Source of the DNA: an uncultured Christensenellaceae bacterium
Lineage (GTDB): Bacteria; Bacillota; Clostridia; Christensenellales; CAG-314
Length of the DNA: 64,000 bases
Direction of reading: 5' to 3'
NCBI GenBank assembly: GCA_910586625.1
Contig: CAJUIZ010000008.1
Coordinates: forward strand, 12,693 to 76,692
Made by a program: the position numbers and the translations under genes. The notes beneath the pieces are model-generated. The model ran no database searches and was not told the origin of the DNA. It was given only the letters and a program-made list of their open reading frames with translations. This document shows, piece by piece, positions 7,862 to 16,083 of this stretch. Every line of letters begins with the position of its first letter. Position 1 is the first letter of the stretch.

Positions 7862-8079
7862 ATAAAAGTCCTTACGAGTACATAACTCATAAGGACGAAA
7901 ATAATCCGTGGTTCCACCTTATTTGACGGCAAAGCCGCCCGCTCTTTTGTCCGACTGTCGCGCGGACGAACGCGCCAAGCAAAGTGGTATTCGTACGATT
8001 TCGTATGCGACGATTTCACCGCCCGCCGCTCTCTGTAAAACTACCTTCGCAAAACGTGTCTTTGCCTATAACGTATTAC
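7862..8079 (-). promoter_or_regulatory. T-box leader of thrS (probable ACC specifier)
   Basis: The conserved T-box AAGGTGGAACCACGG is at about 7906-7920. It is followed by a strong terminator hairpin, GTCCTTA...TAAGGAC (7868-7896), and a T-rich run. Stem I begins near GAGAGCGGCGGG, and the triplet ACC at 7986-7988, followed by A, is the likely specifier codon, which matches threonine. Uncharged tRNA-Thr would stabilise the antiterminator and allow transcription into thrS. Confidence 0.92.
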
Positions 8080-8085
8080 AAAGCA

Positions 8086-8114
8086 ATTGTAATACCGACA
8101 AAAAAAATTGTCAA
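8086..8114 (-). promoter_or_regulatory. promoter of the thrS leader
   Basis: TTGACA and TACAAT with a 17-base spacer, just upstream of the T-box leader. The -35 box lies close behind the stop of the upstream gene (8129). Confidence 0.85.
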
Positions 8115-8128
8115 CTGTTTTTGCAATA

Positions 8129-8881
8129 TTACAAAGCGCGAACGTATTCGGTAGCAAATAAAGAATCCATAAGATCGCAAAAATCTTCGCTCGGTTCGTC
8201 GTCGTAATAGAATACTACTTTCTTCGGCTTTAAGCAAATAACATTTAACGCTGTTTCTTCTTCCACGTTCAACGGCTGCGCAAGGGACTGCAACGCCGCT
8301 ATCGTCTTGTTCTCTCCGCCGAACAAAATAAAACCGTCCTTATCCAAGCTTACCGATAACCGTTCTTCCTTGCACGTCATAGATTCCGATAAATACTGCA
8401 AAAATTCTACTATTAAATCGTTGTCCGTCAAAATAAAATCGTTATCGCTTACAAGCTTGGATATTTCCAACCATTTGCGCTTGATAACCGACATTCTGAA
8501 ATTGTAATATCCGTCCAAACAAATGGTATTGTCCGGCTCAATCACGCGCGAAATAAACTGTTTGTCGTACTCGTTATCGAAGATACATATCGTATTGACA
8601 AGCACGTTTTGATAGAAGCTTGCGCCCTTTATATTAAGCAAATCCCTGAAATATACGTTTTTGTATCCTAACGATAACGCCTGCGTTACAGCCGAAGAAA
8701 TGCAACGTCTTATCTGAAAACGGTACGTATCGGAACAAGCCAACGAATAATAATTGCGCGAATCGTCTTCCAGTTCGGTGGAAATACCGTCTATTTCGTT
8801 CAAATACGGTTCTAATTGCGATTTAACGTACGTTAGCAAATGATTATTCTTTTTTTCTACATTCAAAGTGGACTCGTACAT
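8129..8881 (-). CDS. ytxC: YtxC-like sporulation-associated protein
   Basis: A 250-residue soluble protein without a clear catalytic motif. It is called YtxC-like for two reasons. It lies directly upstream of thrS, the place of ytxC in many Bacilli and Clostridia. Its C-terminal pattern (ALNVICLKPKKVVFYYD) resembles the end of that family, where a run of small residues precedes a conserved APxKI-type strand. The rest is poorly conserved to the eye. YtxC itself is a protein of unknown biochemical role named from sporulation studies. The family call is moderate; a profile search would settle it. Confidence 0.55.
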   Translation of the reverse strand: MYESTLNVEKKNNHLLTYVKSQLEPYLNEIDGISTELEDDSRNYYSLACSDTYRFQIRRCISSAVTQALSLGYKNVYFRDLLNIKGASFYQNVLVNTICIFDNEYDKQFISRVIEPDNTICLDGYYNFRMSVIKRKWLEISKLVSDNDFILTDNDLIVEFLQYLSESMTCKEERLSVSLDKDGFILFGGENKTIAALQSLAQPLNVEEETALNVICLKPKKVVFYYDDEPSEDFCDLMDSLFATEYVRAL

Positions 8882-8963
8882 AATTGTAGTTTATGCAAAA
8901 ATACACTTCTTTATATTGATGCGACAAATATTGCCAATGTTTTCTGTTGAAAAATATCTATCG

Positions 8964-9647
8964 CTACCTTTTCAGCGAACGCGTCCACTGCTTATCTTCG
9001 TCGCTTACCCTAAACGACTCGCGCATTTTCTGCAAAGCGCGGTTATACGCAAAATTATTCAATACCTCGCGCCCTTCGTTTTCCATGTATTTTACCGTAG
9101 CGTCTCGGCATTTGACGACGGCAGTAGCTATTAGCCACGCAACCGCTACGTCTACGTAGTACTCGCCCCATATGCGCACGCTTCTAAGCGCCGTAAATAT
9201 ACGGCAAATATACTCTTCGTCCAAATAATTTGCAAGTAGATTTACAACTCCGTATCTGCATACGAACGTTCTCTCGTCGGAAAGCAACTTACAAAAATAT
9301 TCGAAGTACAATTCCCGCTCTTTGTTATAAACTTTGATACAATTGCAATCGCATACAGCCCAATTTTCTATTGTAGCGGCAAAGTCGTCAAGCAAATCTT
9401 TCTTTTGTTCATACGGTATCTTGCTATTGGATATCACAATTCCGCGCAGCAAATCCACTTCGTAATATTCGTGCAAAGGAAATTCCAATACTTGTTCGAG
9501 CGAATAGTTTTTTGCTATCTTGCGTACAAACGGAGTAGTACAGCCTATCGTAACTACTCCGCTGTTGATTATTTTTCTATTGAAATCGTTGTATTTTTTG
9601 TCCGAATTGTCTTTCAAAATATGCACTAACTTTTCGTATTCCGTCAT
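8964..9647 (-). CDS. DNA alkylation repair protein, AlkD-like HEAT-repeat family
   Basis: A 227-residue, mostly helical protein. The start MTEYEKLVHIL at 9647 has GGAGAG 7-10 bases upstream; an earlier start at 9680 would run into the acpP terminator. Recognisable family features are YNDFNRKIINSG.....GCTTPFVRKIAK near the start, IENWAVCDCNCIK in the middle and CRYGVVNLLANYL after it, matching the order seen in AlkD-type glycosylases, which remove N3- and N7-alkylpurines without base flipping. The central Trp/Asp pair appears as NWAVCD. Substrate not inferable. Confidence 0.82.
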   Translation of the reverse strand: MTEYEKLVHILKDNSDKKYNDFNRKIINSGVVTIGCTTPFVRKIAKNYSLEQVLEFPLHEYYEVDLLRGIVISNSKIPYEQKKDLLDDFAATIENWAVCDCNCIKVYNKERELYFEYFCKLLSDERTFVCRYGVVNLLANYLDEEYICRIFTALRSVRIWGEYYVDVAVAWLIATAVVKCRDATVKYMENEGREVLNNFAYNRALQKMRESFRVSDEDKQWTRSLKR

Positions 9648-9662
9648 CTGTTCTCTCCGATA

Positions 9663-9701
9663 TAAAAATCGGGCTGTCATAAGTAACTTCTACGACAGCC
9701 C
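9663..9701 (-). terminator. terminator of acpP
   Basis: GGGCTGTC and GACAGCCC (9671-9701) form a perfect 8-bp stem followed on the minus strand by GATTTTTA. It lies 15 bases after the acpP stop. Confidence 0.9.
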
Positions 9702-9715
9702 AGATAAAATGTTAT

Positions 9716-9949
9716 CTACTTTTGTTGCGCTTCGATATACTTTACAATAGCGTCGACGGTTACAAGATCGTTTGCAACTTCGTCGGGTACGGTAATACCG
9801 AAATTGTCTTCGAGAGACATAAGCAGTTCCACCATATCAAGGCTGTCCGCTCCAAGATCTTGAACGATATTCGATTCGCGCGTTATAGTATTTATATCTT
9901 CGATATTAAGCGCTTCCGCAAGCAATTTTTGTACTTTTTCGAAAACCAT
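9716..9949 (-). CDS. acpP: acyl carrier protein
   Basis: A 77-residue acidic carrier for growing acyl chains in fatty acid synthesis. The phosphopantetheine attachment motif GADSLDMVEL is present, with the Ser at about residue 37. GGAGG lies upstream. The gene is monocistronic: its own promoter is upstream and a strong terminator is downstream. No fatty acid synthesis genes lie nearby. Confidence 0.97.
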   Translation of the reverse strand: MVFEKVQKLLAEALNIEDINTITRESNIVQDLGADSLDMVELLMSLEDNFGITVPDEVANDLVTVDAIVKYIEAQQK

Positions 9950-9978
9950 AGTTTGTTATTCCTCCTGATAATGAATTT

Positions 9979-10007
9979 ATTATATATCATCGACATTCAT
10001 ATTTCAA
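9979..10007 (-). promoter_or_regulatory. promoter of acpP
   Basis: TTGAAA and TATAAT with a 17-base spacer; the start of transcription would be about 25 bases before the acpP ATG. Confidence 0.8.
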
Positions 10008-10013
10008 GTCTTT

Positions 10014-10043
10014 TTGACAAAAATTGTTGATATAGCATACAAT
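10014..10043 (+). promoter_or_regulatory. promoter facing the small Cys/Pro-rich gene
   Basis: A perfect TTGACA and a TACAAT with an 18-base spacer. The predicted transcription start falls at about 10050, the A of the gene's ATG, which would make the message leaderless. It is divergent from the acpP promoter. Confidence 0.65.
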
Positions 10044-10049
10044 TTTAAT

Positions 10050-10271
10050 ATGAAATGTGTAAATAACGGACGATTTCTTAACGAACAAACCTATCTCGAT
10101 ACGGTGTGTAAATCGAGAAGGCCTCCGCCGCCGCGCCGCAAACCGCCGCGTGACTGTAATTATGTTGAGTGCAGCTATTGCGCGCCTTTCGGCAAATTGA
10201 CGCTTAGATGCGACAAGCATTCAACAAGCGTTTGCGTAGATATTCACAAAGATAAACCGCCTTGCAAATAG
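10050..10271 (+). CDS. small Cys- and Pro-rich protein, unknown function
   Basis: A 73-residue protein starting MKCVNNGRF. It has seven or so cysteines, a basic proline-rich segment in the middle (RRPPPPRRKPPRDC) and a Cys-rich C-terminal half (VECSYC, LRCDK, VCVD, PPCK). The spacing is compatible with a small metal-binding or disulfide-knotted fold. There is no ribosome binding site before the ATG, and the predicted transcription start coincides with it. It is flanked by a terminator hairpin that overlaps its stop. No homology recognised; it could be a short Clostridial family or, less likely, a non-coding transcript. Confidence 0.55.
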   Translation: MKCVNNGRFLNEQTYLDTVCKSRRPPPPRRKPPRDCNYVECSYCAPFGKLTLRCDKHSTSVCVDIHKDKPPCK

Positions 10272-10288
10272 TATATGCAAAGCGGTTT
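10254..10288 (+). terminator. hairpin overlapping the end of the small Cys/Pro-rich gene
   Basis: AAACCGC-C-TTGCA pairs with TGCAA-A-GCGGTTT, 12 bp with one mismatch, overlapping the stop codon. A short T-rich stretch follows. Confidence 0.6.
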
Positions 10289-10327
10289 GTAATTATTGTA
10301 GACAACGCCAACGATTATTTTATCAAA

Positions 10328-10358
10328 AAAACAAGACTGCTCGAAGCAATCTTGTTTT
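10328..10358. terminator. bidirectional terminator between convergent genes
   Basis: AAAACAAGA-c-TGCT pairs with AGCA-a-TCTTGTTTT around a CGA loop. T-runs exist on both strands, so it can end the + strand gene at 10050 and the - strand gene at 10634. Confidence 0.75.
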
Positions 10359-10361
10359 GCC

Positions 10362-10634
10362 TTACAGATCGTCCGCATCTTGTACGGGATCCGCATATTT
10401 TCCCCAGCCTACTGGGTTACCGGTATAGCTGCCCGATGGGTCTGTGTCGCTTTCCTGCGAAGACGACTTGGAAGAAGTGTTCTTAGCGTTCTTTTTGGAA
10501 GAAGCGCCGCTCTTGTTGGAAGAGCATCTGCCGCCGCAATTCTTCGTAGCGCTCGACTTCGTGTTTGTCGACTTGGTATTAGACGACTTTGTGCTGTTAG
10601 ACTTAGTGTTAGAACTGTTTTTTGTAGAATTCAT
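10362..10634 (-). CDS. low-complexity Ser/Thr/Asn/Lys-rich small protein
   Basis: A 90-residue protein with a strong AGGAGGT ribosome binding site. Residues 1-30 repeat a short unit of the type NTKS/STKS, residues 33-37 hold CGGRC, residues 38-62 are again Ser/Lys-rich, and the tail is more complex (PSGSYTGNPVGWGKYADP followed by VQDADDL). The ordered, acidic tail after a disordered basic body recalls short Clostridial hypothetical proteins ending in a similar VQDADDL sequence; this is from memory of such proteins, not a search. No function can be assigned. Monocistronic. Confidence 0.7.
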   Translation of the reverse strand: MNSTKNSSNTKSNSTKSSNTKSTNTKSSATKNCGGRCSSNKSGASSKKNAKNTSSKSSSQESDTDPSGSYTGNPVGWGKYADPVQDADDL

Positions 10635-10751
10635 TTTACCTACCTCCTACAAATAGTGTTGGCAACTTAACGTAAAATAAACTCGTTGTATAAAAATTTT
10701 TTGCCTAAATGCAAAAACGCGCGCAAACAATGCAGCAAAATTTATATAATG

Positions 10752-11273
10752 CTATATGGTTTCTATTTGAAAATATCGTGCAATTTTTTTATAGTCGCTA
10801 TAAAGTATTCTCATAAAGTAAATCTTGTCTTTGGTAATAATTTTGAGTTCTCCGCCCGACTGTTGTTTATAAAAATATAGTATTGGCATCGCATACCACT
10901 TGCAAATACAATATTCAACAGAAAGAATGTCACTACGAGAAATCTCATAAACATTCATAATGCGATTTCCATCAGTAGATTTAATTTTCAAAACAACTTG
11001 TTCGTCTTCAATCTGTAAATATTCCAATTTGTTTTTACATATTGCAAAAAATATAAAATATAACAAAAAACCGAATATCAATAATCCAAATGAGATGTAT
11101 ATAATTATCAAAAAAAAAACACTATCCCATTGTATTAACAATTGTATGTTGTTTGAATTAAAAAGAAGACTTATGAAATACAATGGCACAAAGGCGACAA
11201 AAATACCAATCGGCAAAATTGTGCATGCAGATATTTTCTCCATTTGATTAACATAAATCTTCTTTATATTCAT
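10752..11273 (-). CDS. membrane protein with two TM segments and a C-terminal PH-like domain
   Basis: A 173-residue protein, strikingly AT-rich compared with its neighbours. Two long hydrophobic segments lie at about residues 17-39 and 51-76; the C-terminal 90 residues are strand-rich with the pattern seen in bacterial PH-like domains (EYLQIEDEQVVLKIK, then ISRSDILSVEY). It begins 16 bases after asnS but has no clear ribosome binding site, so translation may start later, for instance at the Met 11 residues in. The base composition and isolation suggest a recently acquired or fast-evolving gene. Function unknown; compare the similar layout at 27550-28110. Confidence 0.65.
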   Translation of the reverse strand: MNIKKIYVNQMEKISACTILPIGIFVAFVPLYFISLLFNSNNIQLLIQWDSVFFLIIIYISFGLLIFGFLLYFIFFAICKNKLEYLQIEDEQVVLKIKSTDGNRIMNVYEISRSDILSVEYCICKWYAMPILYFYKQQSGGELKIITKDKIYFMRILYSDYKKIARYFQIETI

Positions 11274-11289
11274 ACAAAATGCGAACTTT

Positions 11290-12684
11290 CTAAAATTGTG
11301 CGTTGCCTACTGTACGCGGGAAGGGCAGTACGTCGCGTATATTGGACACGCCCGTAAGATACATAACCAAACGCTCGAAACCAAGTCCAAAGCCTGCGTG
11401 CTTGGTTCCGCCGTATTTACGCAGTTCCAAATACCACCAGTAATCTTGGGGATTAAGCTTCAATTCCTTCATACGTTCCAACAAAACGTCCATACGTTCT
11501 TCCCTTTGACTGCCGCCTATAAGTTCGCCCACGCCAGGTACAAGCATATCCGTGGCGGCTACCGTCTTGCCGTCATCGTTAAGACGCATATAGAAAGACT
11601 TGATTTCCTTGGGATAATCCGTAACGAACACTGGTCCGCCAACTATTTTCTCAGTCAGATATTTTTCGTGCTCTGTGGCTATGTCGCACCCCCAAGACAC
11701 CGGAAATTCGAATTGATCGTTATGCGGAGCAAGCAGCTCTATCGCCTTGGTGTACGTCATACGTTCGAACTTGGAGTTTACCAATTTGGTAAGTCTTTCC
11801 TTCAAACCGTTATCCACAAAATTATTAAAAAATGCAATTTCGTCGGGACATACCGTCAAAATATGGTTTATAACGTATTTTAACATATTTTCCGCAAGCG
11901 TCATATCGTCGGACAAATCGGCAAAGGCAATTTCCGGCTCTATCATCCAAAATTCCGCGGCGTGCCTAAGCGTATTTGACTTTTCCGCGCGGAAGGTCGG
12001 CCCGAAGGTATACACCTTGCCGAACGCCATTACGTACGCTTCGGCGTTTAACTGTCCCGAAACGGTCAAGTTGGCAGACTTTCCGAAGAAATCTTTGCCG
12101 TAATCCACCTTTCCGTCGGGAGATTTGGGTACGTTATCCATATCCAACGTCGTAACGCGGAACATTTCGCCCGCGCCTTCGCAGTCGCTTGCAGTAATAA
12201 GCGGAGTATGCACGTATACAAACCCGTTATCGTTAAAAAAACTGTGCAAAGCAAACGCCGCTTCGGAGCGAACGCGCATAGTTGCGGAAATAAGATTGGT
12301 ACGCGGACGCAAATGGGCGATTTCGCGAAGAAATTCCACCGAATGACGCTTCTTTTGCAGCGGATAATCGGGGGTAGATTTACCTTCTACGTAAATTTCG
12401 GTCGCCTTGATTTCCAATGGCTGCTTATTTTGCGGAGTAAGAACTACGCGCCCCGTTACAACAAGCGCGCTACCGACGTTCAGCTTCGCTATTTCATCAA
12501 AATTCGGTATTACATTTTGTTCGAATACTATTTGCAAACTCTTAAAACAACTTCCGTCGTTCAATTCCACAAATCCGAACGCCTTGGAATCGCGAACAGT
12601 TCTCGCCCAACCGCAAACCGTAACGGTTTTATCCGCGTAACAGTCGGATTCGGCAAAAAGTTGTTTTATCATCAGTCTATCCAT
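11290..12684 (-). CDS. asnS: asparaginyl-tRNA synthetase
   Basis: Charges tRNA-Asn. The 464-residue product has the N-terminal OB-fold (VTVCGWARTVRDSKAFGFVELNDGS) and the class II core: motif 2 (GPTFRAEKSNTLRHAAEFWMIEPE) and motif 3 (GFGLGFERLVMYLTG). The AEFWMIEPE sequence is typical of AsnRS. The start is 3 bases after the ftsZ stop, with AGAGG inside the end of ftsZ. So it is translated as the last gene of ftsQ-ftsA-ftsZ-asnS, an unusual partner for the division genes. No T-box lies in the gap. Confidence 0.97.
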   Translation of the reverse strand: MDRLMIKQLFAESDCYADKTVTVCGWARTVRDSKAFGFVELNDGSCFKSLQIVFEQNVIPNFDEIAKLNVGSALVVTGRVVLTPQNKQPLEIKATEIYVEGKSTPDYPLQKKRHSVEFLREIAHLRPRTNLISATMRVRSEAAFALHSFFNDNGFVYVHTPLITASDCEGAGEMFRVTTLDMDNVPKSPDGKVDYGKDFFGKSANLTVSGQLNAEAYVMAFGKVYTFGPTFRAEKSNTLRHAAEFWMIEPEIAFADLSDDMTLAENMLKYVINHILTVCPDEIAFFNNFVDNGLKERLTKLVNSKFERMTYTKAIELLAPHNDQFEFPVSWGCDIATEHEKYLTEKIVGGPVFVTDYPKEIKSFYMRLNDDGKTVAATDMLVPGVGELIGGSQREERMDVLLERMKELKLNPQDYWWYLELRKYGGTKHAGFGLGFERLVMYLTGVSNIRDVLPFPRTVGNAQF

Positions 12685-12687
12685 AAA

Positions 12688-13875
12688 TCAACCTCTCATT
12701 TTTCTCAAAAACGGCGGTATGCTCGGATCTTCTTCTACCGACACGGTACCGTTTATCTGCGGTTCGTTATTTCTGGAAGGAAAATACGCGGAAGAAGATA
12801 CAGTTTCTGTCTGCGGGGCAACTCCCTGCCCTTGCAACTGTCTCTGAGTAGTTCCCGTTACATTATTGCGCTGAATATTTGTTGCGGCAACATGCGTAGC
12901 GGCTTCGCTGCTGAAAAACGCGGCTTTGTCATCTCCCTTGCCCGAAAATCCGGTGGCGATCAACGTCACCTGTACTTCGTCTTTCATATTTTCGTCGAAT
13001 CCCACACCGAACAAAACATTCGCATCGGGAGAAATAACCTGCCTTACCAAATCGACGCCCACTATGACTTCGTCCAAAGACAAATCTTCGCCGCCGCGGA
13101 AATTGACGATTAGCGATGCCGCGCCTTGAATGGTAGTTTCGAGCAACGGCGAATAAACCGCTTTTCTTATAGCGTCTATCGTCTTGTTTTTGCCTTTACC
13201 TTCGCCGACTCCCATATGCGCCATACCGCTGTTGCGCATTACGCATTTTACGTCGGCAAGGTCAAGATTTATACGTCCATCCTGAACGACTATATCGGTA
13301 ATTCCTCGTATACCTTGAAGCAATATCTCGTCAGCCTTGGCAAACGCGTCCATAATAGAAAAGTTTTTGTCGCGGTTGAGCTTCTCGTTTTGTACGATTA
13401 CCAAAGCGTCTACGTTGCCTTTCAGATTTTCTATACCAAGCTCCGCGTTCTTCATTCGGCGAGTACCTTCGAAATTAAACGGTTTGGTTACCACGGCAAT
13501 CGTCAGTATTTCCAACTCTTTGGCTATTTGCGCGACAACAGGAGCCGCTCCCGTTCCCGTTCCGCCGCCCATACCTGCGGCTATGAACAACAAATCCACC
13601 CCCTGCAAAGCGGACTGAATCGCTTCCTTACTTTCCAACGCCGCCGCTTTACCTACTTCGGGATTGGCTCCGGCTCCCAAGCCTTTGGTCAGCTTGTCGC
13701 CTATCGGCATTTTTTTTGCGGATAACTTGGAAAGCGCCTGCTGGTCGGTATTCAACGCCATAAATTCGACATTATGTATGCCCGCTTTCATCATAGCGTT
13801 AACGGCGTTTCCGCCGCCGCCGCCGACGCCGACTATCATAATTTTAGCAACGCTGCCGTTCATATTGTCCATCAT
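12688..13875 (-). CDS. ftsZ: cell division protein FtsZ
   Basis: The tubulin-like GTPase that forms the Z-ring. The 395-residue protein has the N-terminal Rossmann part (IVGVGGGGGNAVN), the tubulin signature (AGMGGGTGTGAAP), the T7 region, a variable Gln/Thr-rich linker (about residues 320-380) and the conserved C-terminal peptide (IPPFLRKMRG) that binds FtsA. The start codon overlaps the ftsA stop (TAATG), with GGAG upstream, so the two are translationally coupled. asnS follows by 3 bases. Confidence 0.98.
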   Translation of the reverse strand: MMDNMNGSVAKIMIVGVGGGGGNAVNAMMKAGIHNVEFMALNTDQQALSKLSAKKMPIGDKLTKGLGAGANPEVGKAAALESKEAIQSALQGVDLLFIAAGMGGGTGTGAAPVVAQIAKELEILTIAVVTKPFNFEGTRRMKNAELGIENLKGNVDALVIVQNEKLNRDKNFSIMDAFAKADEILLQGIRGITDIVVQDGRINLDLADVKCVMRNSGMAHMGVGEGKGKNKTIDAIRKAVYSPLLETTIQGAASLIVNFRGGEDLSLDEVIVGVDLVRQVISPDANVLFGVGFDENMKDEVQVTLIATGFSGKGDDKAAFFSSEAATHVAATNIQRNNVTGTTQRQLQGQGVAPQTETVSSSAYFPSRNNEPQINGTVSVEEDPSIPPFLRKMRG

Positions 13876-15038
13876 TATTTATCTCCTTTGCCGATTTTAC
13901 TCAAAAACGAGAAGAATCCGCCTTTACTTTTTTCCTTTTGAATTGCTTCGTATATCAATCCGTAACAAGAAGTATACTCGTTACGCTTGGTTTGAGCATT
14001 CACACTGTCGTACAATTTTACCTTTTTGCCCAAGTACGTCGACAAACAGTCTGCTCCGCCGCGAATGTAGGACAATCCGCCGCCCGTTAGTACTATGGGA
14101 GTGTTTGCGGGAATATCCTTGTCGCAATAACGGAAGCTTTTTATTACGTACTCCGCTATTTGAGCTATACGCGCCTTAACAATCTCGTTGGTCTGGTAGG
14201 CGTCTATCATTCGTCCGCCCAAAGAATACGCGTCTCCCGATTGTATTTCCAAGTTGAGATTAACCTTTTCCAACACGCTCATGGCAAAATTGAAATCGCA
14301 ACCCAACACCTGACACAAGTCGCTTGCGAGATAACCGCTTCCCAAAGCGAAAGTTCTCATAAACAGCAATCCGCGTCCGCCGCACAGAGAAACGTTTGTG
14401 GTAATATGACCTATGTCTATTACGATAGAATAACTTTCGTTAAATGTCGCGTGTCCGATATACGACGCTTGCGCCTCGCAAGTATTTATAAAGGAAATTC
14501 TGTTAATCCCTTGCTTGTTTAACGCAGACGTAACGGAATTGCGAAAGCTGTTTTTCATATATGAAAACGATACCAAACCCGTAAGTTTGCCGGCAATAAA
14601 GCCTTGCGGATCTACCATACGCAACGCGCCGTCCAATATAAAATAGACGGGTTTGCCGCCAAGGGGAGAATAGTCAGACTCGCACTTGTAGATATCGGCT
14701 TTCTTAATAATCTCCGAAATATCTTCCGCGTCGATTTTCTTTTTGGAATGAAAAGCGGCCGACGCTTCGCCGGTAACTTCGGCGCAAAACGCCCCGGGAA
14801 CGCCGACAAATACTTCCTTTATCCTGCATTTCATTTTGTTTTCCACTTGACTTATCGCCTGCGATACCGCGCCGTCGATAGTATTAGGCTCGTACCAACC
14901 GCTGTCGCTAAACCCGTTGTATGCGCTTTGACCTACGGCCCTAATTACAAATTCGCCCTTATCCGAAACTTTAGACGCGGTCATACAAGTGATTTTGCTC
15001 GAACCGAAATCCAAAATTGTTACAAAATCGTTCTTCAT
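13875..15038 (-). CDS. ftsA: cell division protein FtsA
   Basis: Actin-like ATPase that tethers FtsZ filaments to the membrane. The 387-residue protein starts with the phosphate-binding strand (FVTILDFGSSKITCM), has the inserted 1C region around residues 85-160, and the second phosphate loop (SIVIDIGHITTNVSLC). The C-terminus GGFFSFLSKIGKGDK has the amphipathic helix used for membrane binding. GAGG lies upstream of the ATG. It follows ftsQ by 14 bases and overlaps ftsZ by one base. Shorter than the 420 or so residues of many FtsA proteins. Confidence 0.93.
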   Translation of the reverse strand: MKNDFVTILDFGSSKITCMTASKVSDKGEFVIRAVGQSAYNGFSDSGWYEPNTIDGAVSQAISQVENKMKCRIKEVFVGVPGAFCAEVTGEASAAFHSKKKIDAEDISEIIKKADIYKCESDYSPLGGKPVYFILDGALRMVDPQGFIAGKLTGLVSFSYMKNSFRNSVTSALNKQGINRISFINTCEAQASYIGHATFNESYSIVIDIGHITTNVSLCGGRGLLFMRTFALGSGYLASDLCQVLGCDFNFAMSVLEKVNLNLEIQSGDAYSLGGRMIDAYQTNEIVKARIAQIAEYVIKSFRYCDKDIPANTPIVLTGGGLSYIRGGADCLSTYLGKKVKLYDSVNAQTKRNEYTSCYGLIYEAIQKEKSKGGFFSFLSKIGKGDK

Positions 15039-15052
15039 ACGTTCCTCTTTAC

Positions 15053-15841
15053 CTATTTGTTGACGTTAGGAGTAATAACGCCGTTAAGGTCGACAGTTAT
15101 CACAACTCCGTCTTGTTGTAAATTTTCTTTATCCGTGTAATAAACGCTATACGCCGCGATAATACGCTTTTCTAAATTCTGATCCGGCATTAAAACCTTG
15201 ATTTTAGCTCCGGACAATGTTTTGATAATCATACTTCCGTTTTCGTCAAACGTAAATACGTCCTGCGCGCCTAAAATCGCGGGCAAATCTTCCAATTCCA
15301 AATTACACTGCCAACTTGCTATTATCGCTTGCAAAATGTAATTCAAACGCGCGTTATTTTTCTCGTCCGTAAACTTGAACGGTTTTCCGAGTTCGTTAAC
15401 CGACGGGTCGCGATGCTCGAATGCCGAAGTAATATCTATACAATTACTCTCGGGCGACTGTTTAGTTACGTAACCGAACGAATCTACGTAAACGGTCAGA
15501 CCTTCCACGTCTAACTTTACCGCAGGTACGCGTTTAACAAAATGAACTTCCAATATATTAGGAAAATTCTTCACAACGGCAAACGCGTGCCATTCGTCGT
15601 ACTTCGCGTTCAGTTCGGAAAGTAACTTATCCTTAGATAAAAACAGAATGCTTTTACCGCGAGAAAATTCCAAGACGTTATCCGCAGTAGGACTGCCGTC
15701 GGTAGGAAGAGTCTGATTTCCGTCGAATTTATGATATACAGGAGTAACTTTTTGAACGGAAAATACCGACGCCATTATGACCACTATTGCAATCACAACT
15801 GCGACAATCGCTATTAAAGTAATAAGTCTTTTGCTTTTCAT
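15053..15841 (-). CDS. ftsQ: cell division protein FtsQ/DivIB
   Basis: Bitopic divisome protein that joins FtsL and FtsB-type partners outside the membrane. The 262-residue protein has a short cytoplasmic start, one membrane segment at about residues 7-29 (LITLIAIVAVVIAIVVIM), a POTRA-type domain (KSILFLSKDKLLSEL followed by NILEVHFVKRVPAVKL) and a beta domain to the end. AAGGAG lies 3-4 bases from the ATG. First gene of ftsQ-ftsA-ftsZ-asnS, with its own promoter upstream. Confidence 0.9.
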   Translation of the reverse strand: MKSKRLITLIAIVAVVIAIVVIMASVFSVQKVTPVYHKFDGNQTLPTDGSPTADNVLEFSRGKSILFLSKDKLLSELNAKYDEWHAFAVVKNFPNILEVHFVKRVPAVKLDVEGLTVYVDSFGYVTKQSPESNCIDITSAFEHRDPSVNELGKPFKFTDEKNNARLNYILQAIIASWQCNLELEDLPAILGAQDVFTFDENGSMIIKTLSGAKIKVLMPDQNLEKRIIAAYSVYYTDKENLQQDGVVITVDLNGVITPNVNK

Positions 15842-15907
15842 TTTACTCCTTAAAACTCTGCCGTCTAAACGCGATACTCGCTATGACATCAGTTATCAAT
15901 CGTAAAT

Positions 15908-15936
15908 ATTATACAACCATTTAGACGGGCAGTCAA
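15908..15936 (-). promoter_or_regulatory. promoter of ftsQ-ftsA-ftsZ-asnS
   Basis: TTGACT and TATAAT with a 17-base spacer. It lies between the murA terminator and ftsQ, so the second half of the division cluster is a separate transcription unit. Confidence 0.85.
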
Positions 15937-16030
15937 TTACTTTAATATAAAACGAATTTCGAATAATTGCGAAAATGACAATAATCTTCCAACATCTTGC
16001 GGCTTTGCTGTTTCGGTCGCAAAAACGGCA

Positions 16031-16058
16031 AAAAAATAGCCGATAATAATATCGGCTA
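16031..16058 (-). terminator. terminator of the murE-to-murA unit
   Basis: TAGCCGAT and ATCGGCTA form an 8-bp stem around a 6-base loop, followed on the minus strand by TTTTTT. It lies 26 bases after the murA stop. Confidence 0.9.
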
Positions 16059-16083
16059 ACCGTTACTCTGTCGGCAACGTTAT

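Noticed and set aside
10014..10049. Upstream TTG start extending the Cys/Pro-rich protein by 12 residues
   Set aside because: That TTG is part of the TTGACA -35 box and would not be in the transcript.
12208..13113. 301-codon plus-strand frame across asnS and ftsZ
   Set aside because: It spans two conserved genes on the other strand and shows no start signal or family pattern.
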